DNA from: Carya illinoinensis
Taxonomy: Eukaryota > Streptophyta > Magnoliopsida > Fagales > Juglandaceae
Length of the DNA stretch: 64,000 bases
Direction: 5' to 3'
Assembly (NCBI RefSeq): GCF_018687715.1
Contig: NC_056765.1
Coordinates: forward strand, 25,999,129-26,063,128
The translations under genes and the position numbers were made by a program. Under the pieces are notes generated by a model. It ran no database searches, was not told where the DNA came from, and was given only the letters and a program-made list of their open reading frames with translations. The first letter of the stretch is position 1. Each line of letters starts with the position of its first letter. This document shows, piece by piece, positions 22,783-34,873 of the stretch.

Positions 22783-25700
22783 ATGATCCTCTTAAGTTGG
22801 AATTTACGTGGGCTTGGGAACCCACGTGGGATTCGAGCTCTTCTTGACTTGGTCAGAAGAGATGTTCCTGAGATTTTATTTTTGCAACAAACAAGGTTAC
22901 ATGTTAAGGAGATGGATAGACTGAAATATAGACTGGGGTTTGATAGTTGTTTGGCAGTAAGTTGTGATGGAAGGAGTAGGGGTATTGCTTTATTATGGAA
23001 GAAGGAAGTGGACATTACAGTACTTAGTTTCTCAAGATCACATATTCATGCACGAATTATGGGTAATGATTCAACTAATACTGATTGGTATCTCTCTAGA
23101 ATATATGGACATCTGATGCCTCTAAAAGGTATGAAAGTTGGGCTTTAATTAGAGCAGTTAAAGTGGCTTCCCCTCATGCTTGGGTAGTGATGGTGGACTT
23201 TAATGAAATATTGGAGTGCAATGAAAATCATGGGGGCTAACAAAGATCTAAGAGGCATATGCAAGCTTTAAGAGATGTGATGGATGATTATGAGTTAAGG
23301 GATATTCTTGGATACACCAGTCCTCTATTCACTTGGTGTAATAGAAGGGAGAATGCTCATTGTATTAGTGAGAGGCTGGATTGGATCCTTTGAAATCTTA
23401 GTTGTGGCTTATGCTATCCAATGGCTCAAGTTCAACACAGTACAACTGCTTATTCAAATCATGTGCCTCTTATTTTAAGGACTCATGAGGAATAGGTCTA
23501 AAAGAAGGAAAAAAGAATTTTCAAATTTAAGGCTATATGGGTGGAATCACCAAATTGTAAGAACATTATTGAAAATGCATGGCAAGTGGAACCAGGTGCT
23601 GTTGGTTGCAATGCAGTGATGAGAAAGGTCCAAAGATGTGGTGAAAAGCTTATTGTATGAAACAAGTCAAAGTTTGGGCATGTGAAACAAGTTATTTAAA
23701 GGGAAAGATCAAAACTAAAGTGGTTGCAAACTAGTGATCTATACTGTCAAAAAAGGGATGAACATAGGGAGGCAAAAATAGAAATGCAAGTCTGGCTAGA
23801 GAGGAAGGAGATCATGTGGAGACAAATGTCTAAAACTTTATGGCTGAAAGAAGAGGATACCAATGCCAGATTTTTCCATAACAAATCTTCTAAGAGAAAA
23901 AAGAAAAATTTGATAAAGGGACTGAGAGATGAGAATGGAAGTTGGAAACTAAACGAGGAGAGGGATAAGTTGATTATTGAGTATTTTAGTACTTTATTTA
24001 GGACTTCTGCTGAGATGGGGTAGGTGGATTTCTTAAATGGTTTGAGGGGATGGATGACTTTTGATATGAATGAAAATCTGGTTAAGGAGTTCAGTGTAAA
24101 GGAAGTGGTCATAGCTCTTAATCAAATGGATCCTAATAAAGCCCTTGGACCTGATGGCATGGCACCTTCCTTTTATCAAAAATATTGGTTTGTTGTTGGA
24201 AAGGATATTACTCGAGCAGTTCTAATGGCTCTAAATCAAGGTCAGTTCCCTTGTGAACTAAATCACACTTTCATTGCTTTGAACTCTCAAAAGAAATAGC
24301 TCGAGATGATTACTAATTATAGGCCAATTAGTTTATGTAATGTTATATATAAACTGATTTCTAAGGTCTTAGCTAATAGGCTTAAAGATATTTTGCCTAA
24401 TATTATCTCTAAGTCACAATCAGCTTTTGTACCTAGACGATTGATAACAGATAATATACTAGTAGGTTATGCGCTGGTGCATTTTATGAGGCAGAAAATG
24501 AGTGGAAGGAAAGGATTTATGTCTCTAAAGTTAGATATGAGTAAAGCATATGATAGAGTAGAATGAGGTTTTTTAGATGGGTAGGATGGGAGAGAATGTG
24601 TGAAGCTAAATCTTTGGGAGGCATGGGGTTCAAAGATTTAAAAACTTTTAATCAAGCTCTCCTTGCAAAACAAGCTTGAAAGATCATGACAGATGAGTCC
24701 ACACTGCTACATAAGCTCTATAAAGCAAGATACTTTCCATCTTCTACTTTCAATAATTCAAGGTTGGGGTCTACTCCTTCCTATGTATGGAGAGGTATAT
24801 GAGGATCAAAGGCTGATATGCTTCATGGATGCAGATGGAGAGTTGGGGATGGTAAATCAATAAAGGTATGGATTGATTATTGGATACCTGGCCATAGATT
24901 ACTACAGACCTTGATGCAAGGAATTATTGATGAATCTCAAATAGTTGATGGTCTAATTTATGAGAGGACAAAGTGGTGGAATGTTGAGAAGGTTAGAAAG
25001 CTGCTCCCACCTGCTACAACAGAATCAATGCTGAAAATTATGATTTTCTTTGAGATGAAGCCTAATTGCATTATATGAGATCATGAGAAGGATGGCATGT
25101 TCAGTGTCAAAAGTCCATATAGCTATTTTCAGAAGGTAGCTAAACAAGGTGGGGAGTACTCTAATGCTGAGGGTCCGTGTAAGCTATGGAGAAACTTGTG
25201 GAAAATTAAGTTGCCAAATAAAATAAAAATCTTTGCATGGAGAGCGTATAGGAATGGACTTCCAACCTGTGTGAATTTAAAGGAGAGGCAAATTATTAAT
25301 GAAGCTTATTGTATTTAGTGCATGAATGAGAAGATGTGAGGCATGCATTATGTTACTGTTCGTCAGTAATTCAATCACGGCAACAACATTTTCATGGATT
25401 ATTAAATATTAATATGCAAAAGGAATTTTTATAGATTGCAATGGATATAATGGCAGTAGGACAACAAAGTGAACTTGAAAAATTCTTTCTTATAGCCTGG
25501 GGTATGTGGTATAGGAGGAACCAACAGATCTTTAAGGATAAAAATATACAACCTACCACAGTTATTGAACAAGCATTGTCCATTGCTGCTAAATATAAAG
25601 AAGTCGGAGATGTTAGGCAACAGAGGAAGATTCCAAGTTCTTGTTAGCAACCTCCTTCCCAAGGAGTATTAAAGTTAAATATAGACAGTGCCATCTTTGA

Positions 25701-26090
25701 AAAACTGGATAAAGCAAGGGTGGGAATGCTGTTGAGGAATGACACAGGTGGGGTTTTGTTCTCTACAAGTAAAAAAAAAAAAATGATGTGACTGATCCAA
25801 TGGAGGTGGAATTATTTGCAATACTGAAAGGGATGTAATTTTGTATTCCAATGGGCATTTTAGAGCTGATTATCGAGAGTGATTCATTACTTTTGGTTCA
25901 TGAACCAAATGATGCTACAGAATCGAGGTTAGCTTGGGGTAATCTGGTTCATGAAGTGCAAGAGATGATGAAGAGACTTCCAAGGTGCTCAATACAAAAT
26001 AAGGGGCACATGACAAATGTTGCAACTCATACCATAACAAGATATGCTAAGCATTTAGATGATTTGATAGTTTGATGGGACCCATTCCTT
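22783..26090 (+). pseudogene. LINE-2 ORF2 (endonuclease, RT with internal deletion, zf-RVT, RNase H)
   Basis: Polyprotein that nicks the target and copies the LINE RNA. It starts at ATG 22,783 with the endonuclease block MILLSWNLRGLGNP. Further endonuclease blocks are degraded: VDFNEI (usual GDFNEI) near 23,200 and SNHVPLIL (usual SDH) near 23,457. The region before RT (WLKEEDTNARFFHNKSSKRK, 23,842-23,900) is good. RT begins at PNKALGPDGMAPSFYQKYW (24,133-24,190), then [19 protein letters not shown] and [16 protein letters not shown]. It reaches MSKAYDRVE at 24,566, then jumps directly to RWVGWERMC and [19 protein letters not shown]. So the part with the YADD site, about 0.9-1 kb, is absent. 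A zf-RVT domain (KIKIFAWRAYRNGLPTCVNL, 25,219-25,280) and a decayed RNase H (KLNIDSAIFEKLDKARVGML, 25,672-25,735) follow. Confidence 0.86.
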
Positions 26091-26171
26091 GAATGTAACT
26101 CTCAAATTGTTTGGTCTAAATCTTTGATGTCATTTTCAGCTGTTAATGAATACGCAGTCTTATATTGTTAT

Positions 26172-26184
26172 AAAAAAAAAAAAA
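26172..26184 (+). other. Poly(A) tail of LINE-2
   Basis: Run of 13 A directly after the end of the RNase H region; marks the 3' end of the retrotransposed copy. Confidence 0.75.
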
Positions 26185-27145
26185 TGGTTACATATAGAAT
26201 CCACATGATGAAATTAATTTTTTAATTGTAGACCTTATCTTTTTTCAAAGGGAGTGACAAAGCATGCACACCCTATAATTGTATCTAACATTACTCTTAT
26301 TTTGTTGAACTGATTTCTATGCAATTTACGCACACTTTGGCCCAAATATACGGCTCAACCCGGCAGGGTTTTGTTGAAGAAAAAGAACAGAAGTGGTGGC
26401 TCCGTTGTGCACAATATGTTATTTTGCTTTTTTTTTGGGGGGGGGGGGGGGGGGTTTATCAGAAAGAATGTGAAGAAAGCTTTGCCCATCTACTCCAACT
26501 TATGATGTTTAAATAATCAGTCCATGGGGCTTGTCTGGGAAATTGTATGGGGACATGATAAATGTTAATGGGCTTGAATACTTAACAAAGATTAGATATG
26601 AAAGGAAGGAACCAGGGGCCTGAAACGAAGATTAACAAAAGTTGGAGTAATTGGGAGCAGAAGTCAAAAAGCATATTGTAGTGCTAGACTTGTTTCATCG
26701 AATAAATATTAGGCTAAGGGACCACTAAAACTAAAAGAAGCATTTAAAATACATAGATTGTTTTTGAATGATCATGAACCTTCAGAAAGTTTTTTTATTT
26801 TTATTTTTTGGGACTGAAAAAAGTATTATTGTGATTTCATTTGTCTTTCTTTGGAGACCTTCTTTCTTGGTAGGACTTTGGGTCTCTGTTGAGTTGAATT
26901 ACAGCGCAGATCTCATGATCATCTAAAAAAGCAAAATCCCATTTTATCTAGCATTCTTTAGTACCTAGCTTACTGAACATTAACTTTTGCTTTGGCATTG
27001 CTATTCTTTTTGCAAAATGAATTATGTTGGGTATAAAATGGTGTGTAAACATATTGTAGGACCATGTTATAAAAATAAATTCAAGGAGACTATTATTTCA
27101 TGAAAAATGATATGATGGGCCTCTACATCAATGGTGTGTTTATAA

Positions 27146-27176
<31 letters not shown>

Positions 27177-27580
27177 TAGAATAAATGAAAAATTATTAAG
27201 TATTTGACATCATAAAAAATATTTGGCTATACTTTATGTAAAGAAAGAGTCAAGTCAGGTAGGTCTAGGCCCCACACACACAAGTCCTTTGACAAAGGTA
27301 TGGCCCACCATAAAAAATATTTGAGAAACTTTAATATTATGGCAAAAATATTATGATAAGAGTATGATTACAAGTTCATCTCTATTTTAAGATACCCAAC
27401 AATTTTAAGCAAAAAAGGCCTAATTACTTAGGGCATGTTTGGGGTTGTATTATGGGTCTTGAAAAGTACTTGGGAAATTTTAAAAGTTCTTTAGTAGTAA
27501 AATTAAGTTGTTTAGATATTACATATTAAAATATTTTTTAATTTCAAATAAGTTAAAAAGTATGTTAGAGGAAAACTATT
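26185..27580. other. Intergenic DNA; poly(G) run and (TA)n
   Basis: No gene recognised. Holds a T9/G18 homopolymer junction at 26,428-26,454 and a (TA)n run near 27,146-27,170. At 27,430-27,570 it begins with GGGCATGTTTGGGGTTG, a start typical of plant non-autonomous hAT-like MITEs. A similar motif recurs at 28,246. Confidence 0.5.
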
Positions 27581-27589
27581 ATTTCCTCC

Positions 27590-28531
27590 ACAATTCTTGT
27601 ATAGTGTACATATATTGTAGTCATTAGTTTCTATAATTACAGTGTGTACAACTAGCATAACAAAACTTTCTCATTAATTAATCTTGTAATATCTATATAT
27701 ATCAATACAAATCTCGCAAGAACGTTGAGACTATTTCCTTACAAAAATAACACAAAGTCATCACAAACCACATACAAAATAATCCAAAGAGTAGAAAAAC
27801 GGGAGTTTACCCTTGATTCGAATTAAAAAGAGGTGTGACAATGAGGGATGGAGGAAATGATGGGCTCATAGTGGCAAGAAGGTTACATAACGTCGTTGGA
27901 GCATTGGCAACGGCGAGACTAGTACCCTGTGTGGAGAAAGAGAAATAAAAGCAAAAACCACTATCAGTTCCATTAGAGGCAAACTAAATATGGAGGGTGC
28001 TCAACGAAGGATGTGCAAATTGATTCAAGGAACGAAACTGACGAATTCACCATGTGTGTGAAAGAAGGAATGAGTTGAACAATAATATGGGCTAAGCTAT
28101 TGTTTACTTAACTAGTGTAGCTCACAACTCTGACTTTGATTATACTAGCTTTGAAGATTGCAATGATTTAAGATTTTTAAATAGTACGTAGGAATATAGC
28201 TAAGTCAATGCTAGTGATTTAAGATTGCAGTGATTTTCTCCCCTATAACATGTTTGGAATTGTAATAAATAATATAACTTTTAGCTATAGAAGTACTAAA
28301 GTATACTATTAAAAAGTTATTTACTATTTATTAATTATATATCTAAAACACTTTCAAATATATTACATTTGTTTCGAAAAAAAAAAACTTTTTGAGATAG
28401 AAACGAAATAAAAGGTCATTTGAAAGTTGTAGTGTCTTGCATGTAATAAGATTAAATGGCAAAGTTGGAGAAGATCACGGCAGTAGGAGTGGGCAACTTC
28501 TAGAAATAACTGGAGTCAAGCTATTTTGTCA
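27590..28531 (-). repeat. Probable 3' LTR of copia-1, with a possible MITE inside
   Basis: The right boundary is supported: on the minus strand AAGGGGGGATG leads into TGACAAAATAGC at 28,531. The minus strand also has a TATA-like TGATATATATAGATATTACA near 27,690-27,710, with LTR-style sequence after it. The segment starting at 28,246 (CATGTTTGGAATTGTAATAA) looks like an inserted MITE. The left end is a guess. Confidence 0.35.
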
Positions 28532-30400
28532 TCCCCCCTTAATCTCAAGGGAAGACTGGACCGATGAGGATCTTTTCACGGTTTCGAGCAAACTTAGGAG
28601 CACAAAGTGATTTAGTAAAGATATCAGCTACTTGATCAGAATTCACAGATGTGTTGGAGAGAGAGAACATGACAGGCAACTTGCTAAGGAATAAAATGAA
28701 CATTAGTTTCAATATGTTTTGTTCGATGGTGGAAGACGGGATTCTTGGCTATGTGAATAGCATTCAAATTATCATGGTATAGAGTTGGGACCATAAGAGA
28801 ATAACCAATACACTTTAGAAGATGCATGAACCATATGAGTTCGACTGTTGTGGAAGCCAGAGCTCAATACTCAACTTTAGCATTAGATTAAGAAACCTTG
28901 GCTTAATTCTTTGTGCACCAAGAAAGAAAGTTTTTACCAAGAAAGATAACAAAGTCAGTGGTGGAGAGACAATCTTCCCTTGAGCAAGCCTAGTTCGCAT
29001 CACAATATGGATGAAGAACAGTGAAAGGTGTCCGATTAAACTGAAGACCAAGGTTAAGTGTTCCTTTTAGATAGCAGAAAATCCATTTAACATCAACAAG
29101 GTGAGTATCACGAGGGTTGTGTATAAATTGACAAACGCGCAAGATTGATAGCAAAAGTAACATTAGGGTGAGTTAGAGTAAAGAATTGTAAAGAACCAAC
29201 CACATTCGATACAAAGTTGGACCACTTAGGGGAATACCATCATCAGCAAAAAGGTTTAACACCCAAGCTAATGGAGTGGTAACGCGTTTAGCCCCTTCCA
29301 ACCCAAACTTGGTAGAGAGAGCATATAATGGATTTGAGTGAGTGTATGGGTTGAGGCATCCCGAGAGACTTGAATACCCAGAAAATAATGTAAGTTGCCA
29401 AAATACTCGAGGCATGCAAATGAGAGATAAATTTGGCAATATATGCAATGGAACTACCAATAACAATGATGTTTCCTATGCATATCAAAACCATAAGAAC
29501 ATGAGAACCCGTGTCAAGGAGGGTGTCGTACGAACACTTATGAAATTGCATTTGTTGAAGATAGGTATTGAACTTCATATACCAAGCCCAAGGGGCTTGT
29601 TTTAAGCCATAGAGTGCTTTGTGAAGAAGATAAACACGACAAGACAGTTGTGATCCACAAAACCAAGAGGTTGAGTTAAATAAACTTGCTCTTGTGATTT
29701 TCCATGCAATAATGAATTGCTTACATCGAGTTGCTTCAATGACCATCCTTGAGATAAGGTTAATGTGAGAATCAAGCGAATCGTTCCTTGTTTAACAACA
29801 GGGCTAGACATCTCATCATAGTCAAGGCCATGAATGTGAGTGAAGCCATGAGCAGCAAGCTTTGCTCTATACCTATCAAAAGGTCCATCTGCACTAGTTT
29901 TGACTTTGAAAGCCCACTTGCTGCTAACAAGGTTCATGTCTGGGTGTCGTGGAACTAGGGACCAAGTACAATTTTCATGAAGAGCATGGATCTCATATTG
30001 CATGGCTTGCTTCCATTAGGATTCTTAAGAGCATGAACATAAGAAGTCGGTTCCTTAAAGTGAGCTGTAAAATCAGCTATGAAACAAGCAGGAATAGGAT
30101 GTCTCGAAGAGGAATACACTTTGGGCTGACGAGTACCATCTTGGGTTCAACTGATCAGATTATGAGTACGATTAGGGCCTGGGGCAGGTTGAGTGACAGT
30201 TGCACATAGGTCTACCGGAATAGACAGACCATGAGATATTGAGCTTGGAGCTAGAGTAGCGGAAGAGAGATCCAATAGCAAGAGAAGGAGCTTCATAAGG
30301 TTGTGCTGAAAGCTAAAGAAGTGTGAGAAGTGGCCATCGTCTGAAATCTTGAAGAGCAACAGGCCGGGAGAGTTATCATGTAGAAGGCTAAAAGGAAACA
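28532..30400 (-). pseudogene. copia-1 pol: RT and RNase H, degenerate
   Basis: C-terminal part of a Ty1/copia Pol on the minus strand. From right to left: the linker before RT (SAQSVFLFETSYSCLF and KQAMQYEIHALHENCTWSLV, 30,130-29,960), RT blocks NLVSSKWAFKVKTSADG, FDRYRAKLAAHGFTHIHGLD and WSLKQLDVSNSLLHGK (29,940-29,700), and YGLKQAPWAWYMKF near 29,600. The catalytic YVDD box reads CIGN (ICIGNIIVIG, near 29,470), so it is inactive. RNase H remnants (including WCTKN and ASTTVELIW regions) run down to about 28,580, followed by a polypurine tract at 28,532-28,541. Integrase, protease and gag are missing; the right end is cut at about 30,400 where gypsy-2 LTR sequence begins. Confidence 0.85.
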
Positions 30401-30404
30401 TTAT

Positions 30405-33400
30405 ATGTAGGTGAGTGAAATGGTAATTTTACTATAAGATTGTAATTTTATGTTTTTAAACTATTAGTGATGAGTTCATGAAGTTTAGGAATTTCTACTT
30501 ACATTTTCTCATATTTCACAATTTTTATTCATCACGCAACGATCACAATAAGTTAGCTTTTAATTTAGTGTCAGATTACTGTGTATGTGTGTTGGTAAGA
30601 GAACTGTTGTCTATGTTCTTATGTTATCATATATGTCATGCTATGTGATCAGCTTATAATTTCAACTTCCAGGTACAAAAGCTGTCAAAGTAATACAAGG
30701 GTAAATCCTAAGATCGATTTCACAGGGACGAAGGGAATTAAGAAAACATTAACATCTCAATCCTAATTATGGTGACAAAGTATTTCAAAAAGGAAAGAAA
30801 ACCTTAAACTAAAGGGTGGAGCAATGAACAAAAAATGTGAAATAAATTTAAAGTATCGGCCACTAAATGTATTGAGCATAAATGATGGCTATTTACCATG
30901 GGGATGTAGACTGGTTTAAGAGTGAAGATGTTGGTTGTTTTGGAAATTTAAGCACAAATAAAAATTGAAAATAAAGGAGAGATTATACTCCTAATATTAC
31001 CAAAACTAAGAGGGTTAGAGAAAGTGTGTAGAAAATGAATTAAACTTGTAAGAAACAATAAAACAAACACTTGGAATGCAATTTTCGCCCATTGATTTGG
31101 TAATGGAATACTTCTTTTTCATCTTCTCTCAACCATTCTCTCATTCTTAGAAATGATGGTCGGATAATATAGCAATAAACTACAATTTTTCTAGCCTAAT
31201 AAAATTACTTGACAGATTATATAATAAATGTAAAATAGTGAAAGCAAGCCATTCAAGTCTTGTTACTTATTCAAGCATCAACTATGCCTTACGTCTACAA
31301 CTAATCTAAATCAAGAACAGAAAACTTCAATCCTTTCTAGATGTAAAATGAAATATAATCTAACAAGTTAATCATCAAAATCTCATAACATTGAAGAAAA
31401 TCTAATCCAAAACAGTCATGGGTACTCCTTAAATCTCAAGCTAAAAGTCTAGTCTACCATCTCTAGATTAGCAAAATGCCCAAAAAAGATAAACCATAAC
31501 ATCCCCATTGCTGTTCGAAAAAAATGAATGAAGAATAATGGAAGAACCAGATCCCTTTACAAATTTTGAAATATCCCTTTTTTATATTTCTCCATGCGCC
31601 ATTTTTTCCTTTTGTCTCTTTCTTGCTCCAACGCTTGCTAGTTTTGATTCCAAAGGATTCCTCTCAGTCCTGCACTCTGCTCTCACATGTAGCACAATAT
31701 CGTGAATCTGTTGTGCCAACTTGGGGCCAGCTCTTGAGGCAATCATGCTTCTGTAGGTGCAAGCAAGCCTACTTGGAAAACCAGCACAAAACCTGTCGTT
31801 TCCCCAGCCAAGCGTGATGTGCTCTGTTCGTGCCTTGCAATCCATTTTTCACAAACTATCATGGCTAGTCTGTTGGCCACGTCCAATTCCAAATGTGCCC
31901 TACAATAATTAGGATTTCAACACTACAAAGGTAAAATTGGAAGATCAACATTGATTTGGCTTAACACTGTGAGTGTGCCAGTTGCATTACAAACATTTTG
32001 AGTGCAAAATATCAGGATTCCTCAATTGACTCAAGTACTAGAATGTATTGCATAATTAAGTGCTTAACTCATTCTTGGTTAAACAATTTATTCACTTAAG
32101 CAACTTAATTATGCAGTTTTGATACTTTATCACTATGCCATGTCAATATATGTAAGTCTATTACACATTATATTCTATTACACAATGTTTATCTATTACA
32201 CTTTATGCCATGTCATGAAATGTTTGTCTATTTCATATTATACCATATCATGAAACGTTTGTCTATTTTATGTTATGTTGTGTCATGAAATGTTTATGTA
32301 TTTCATGTTATGTCATGTCATTCATCTCACGCACATGTCATTCTGAGTTACATCAAGTCATTCATCCATTCGTTTCTTGTCAGGTCCTGTCTCGAGTATA
32401 GAGTATGCATTTGAAATAATATTTTCAAGTTAGCTAAGTCTATTTGTGTTTATCACGGTCCTAAATGCTAGGATTGAATAATATCCTAGTGACACTCGTT
32501 TATTCATACTGGAGTGTCAAAATTAGTGTGAAACCCCTAGGTTGACAAGGTAAAGATCAACGGGTTTCAAATTGAGGCTAATTCAATGGTCATTAGAGCA
32601 AAGATGGGCCACTAAAGCTGATGGTGCCGCCACACTTTCAATTTCATGTTATACATACTCGTGTTGGTGGAGATACCTAACACGGGATATATGCATTACT
32701 TTTTCCATAATAAGTGCAGATACCTGTATTGTGATGCGGTAATCGGTAGGAATACAAGGTTCAAGGGAAACCATTTAGCACCCACATGGTCACTTTTATT
32801 AACCATGCTTATTAATAAACAATATTCCCAGATCATTCATTTCATGTTCATGCTCATGTTACTTAACGTTCAATCAGTTCACATTTAGATCAAATTCAAT
32901 CCATGTTCAAGTTCATGTCATGTCAAGTCCAGTTTCAGTTCAGGTTTAAGTTTAACTCATGTTAAATGTCAAGTCACGTTAAGTTTATTTATGATAATGT
33001 TATGCATTCATACTTTTACTATCATACATATATCTTTAAACTGTTAATTAAGATTTTTGTTAACTTGTTGAGATTTGTATTCAAATCTCATCGTCATAGT
33101 CTCAACTATCATTCTCCCTTGAAATGGTAGACGATGTGTCAGGACCGGGAGATACAATGAACGCTAGCCAATTGATGGCGGTCGACTAGGCAGCACAGAC
33201 ACAATACGAAGTTTGTAGCCTACACGATTTGATTCATAGATAGTATTATGGCATCCCTAATTGAGTTGCACAAGCTACTCATGGATTAGCCCAGTAGATG
33301 TTTTAGTTTATGCATGCACTTATGGAACTCTTTCTCCCACAGTTTTGTGATTACAAACCTTTTAGACTTATGCTATAATGAAGAACGTCTATCACTCTAA

Positions 33401-33610
33401 TGTTTATGTATAATGTTTTAAGGTTTTTGGGATATATCTCATTTGTTGCATAGTATTGCTCTAGGAAAAAATATTATCCATTGCGAATGCTAGATGCATC
33501 CTAGGTGCATTACATCTTTAAGAGTCATGACCAGGGGCAGGTAACCTTGTGTTGCATGTTTTGATACTTCAGAGTCTGTCCAATCCCAAGTAGAATCTAG
33601 GGGCTTCACA
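30405..33610 (+). repeat. 5' LTR of gypsy-2, truncated at its start and probably carrying an insertion
   Basis: It ends at 33,610 with GGGGCTTCACA, directly before the PBS. Its left part (30,412-30,600: TAATTTTACTATAAGATTG, ATTAGTGATGAGTT, ATCACGCAACGATCAC) matches LTR copy B at 41,588-41,770. The first roughly 2.4 kb of the LTR is therefore missing here, cut at the copia-1 junction. A segment near 30,670-31,970 (with the plant-repeat motif GATCGATTTCACAGGGACG, 30,713-30,731) looks like a later insertion. The part at 32,100-32,380 holds many ATGTCATGAAATGTTT-like near repeats. The complete LTR would exceed 4 kb. Confidence 0.7.
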
Positions 33611-33613
33611 AGG

Positions 33614-33625
33614 TGGTATCAGAGC
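33614..33625 (+). other. Primer binding site of gypsy-2
   Basis: TGGTATCAGAGC, complementary to the initiator tRNA-Met 3' end, three bases after the LTR end CTTCACA. Same primer and spacing style as gypsy-1. Confidence 0.92.
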
Positions 33626-33771
33626 AAGATATCTTTTGGTTAAAACCACGTAAGGAATTGCACCAAATATTAGGATTGAACTTTTAGTCTTTGTTAGACT
33701 TGAATTTCTTAAAGTATAAGAGTTAGTATGTAGTTTTACAACATGTGCCAATGTGTTTCAAGAAGTGACAC

Positions 33772-34788
33772 ATGACGTACTGTAGGATCCCTCAAAATCC
33801 CGGTGCATATATCAACCAAGAAAATCATTATCCTCCAATGGATAGGGAACAAGGATTTACTGAAGGTATATGTCTGTTGACTAATATACTTAGACTTCAA
33901 CAACAGCAGCGAGTGCATGCACGTAGACCCGAAGTTAAGGGTTGTTCTTATGAAGGACCTCTGAGGGAAAATATGGATTATTGATCTCAAAAGGACGTAC
34001 GAGATACGCAAATGCACTGAGGACTAGAAGGTTTTATACGATAGATACCAATTCTGGAATTTGGTTGGATACCTGAAGGCAGCTTTTGATGAGAGAACTA
34101 GGAACCCTTGTTACTTTTACATGGGAGAGATTCAAAGAAGAATTCGATAACAAATTCTTCCTAGATTTTGTCAAACAACAGAAAGAGCAAGAGTTCACGT
34201 CTTTGACTTAGGGTAGTCTAATAGTGGAGCAGTATGCCACCAAGTTTATGACGTTAGGGAGGTTTGCACCTCACCTGATTTCCACATAGAGGATGCAAAC
34301 ACAAAAGTTTCAAGGAAGACTTCAACCTCGGATCCATAGCCAAGTGGCTTGTTGCCTAATAGAAACTTACCAGGAGTTGGTAAACATGGCTACGATAGTA
34401 GAAGTTGAGCAAAGAGGTCTAGCTATCCAAATGAATGCTGAACAAAAGAGGACCATGTAGTTTGCTGCAAGTAGTAGTGCTAAAAAGGGAAGATCTTTTC
34501 CTAGACCGGTTAAAGGCAAGGGGATAGGAGTAGGACAGATGTCGTCTTTCCACCCATTGTGCATAAAGTGTGGAAAGCATCACCCTGGAGAATGTCGCTA
34601 TGGATATGGAGTTTGTTTTCGAAGCAAAAAGCCCAGACACTTGATCAGAGATTGTCCCAACACCGTACAAGGTAGTGGAGCTGGTGATAACAAGCCAAGG
34701 CCCCATGTCCCGGTGTGCGTGAATGTTGTAACCCCAGGTGATATCAATGCTAAAGCATCAGCAATCGAGGAAGTTGGTGTCATTACTG
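33772..34788 (+). pseudogene. gypsy-2 gag, degenerate
   Basis: Gag of a plus-strand chromovirus. The first ATG (33,772) opens 70 codons (MTYCRIPQNPGAYINQ) to a TGA at 33,982. A retrotransposon gag domain then reads TFTWERFKEEFDNKFFLDFV, VEQYATKFMTLGRFAPHL and YQELVNMATIVEVEQR (34,110-34,420), broken by a few stops. The nucleocapsid (34,539-34,680) has an upstream Cys/His cluster, CIKCGKHHPGEC. The CCHC knuckle itself is damaged, reading CFRSKKPRHLIRDC, so the second Cys is Ser. The frame ends in GVITG at the intron-like boundary. Unspliced, it runs 12 more codons to a stop, similar to gypsy-1. Confidence 0.84.
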
Positions 34789-34873
34789 GTATTTCCTTAT
34801 TATTTGTGCATTTATTTTTAGCTTGAATGATATGATTGGTAATAATATTAGTATCGCACTATATTATTATTAG
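34789..34873 (+). other. Intron-like segment between gag and pol of gypsy-2 (85 bp)
   Basis: Begins GTATTTCC directly after ...CATTACTG and ends ...ATTATTATTAG before GAAACGTC; AT-rich. Removal joins gag (GVITG) to NVNLLSFTVCALFD of the protease in phase 1. This is the same residue and phase as the 96 bp segment in gypsy-1 (592-687). Not experimentally shown. Confidence 0.55.

Larger units (their letters stand above)
21380..26184 (+). mobile_element. LINE-2: L1-type non-LTR retrotransposon with ORF1, ORF2 and poly(A)
   Basis: Plus-strand LINE of about 4.8 kb: ORF1 with a nucleic-acid-binding domain and zinc knuckle, ORF2 with endonuclease, RT, zf-RVT and RNase H, and a terminal A-run at 26,172-26,184. 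The layout is that of plant L1 elements. ORF2 lacks the middle of its RT by internal deletion and has many stops. I could not find flanking target duplications; the 5' end is approximate. Confidence 0.87.

Noticed and set aside
34419..34783. Minus-strand frames over gypsy-2 gag
   Set aside because: Antisense shadows of the gag knuckle region.
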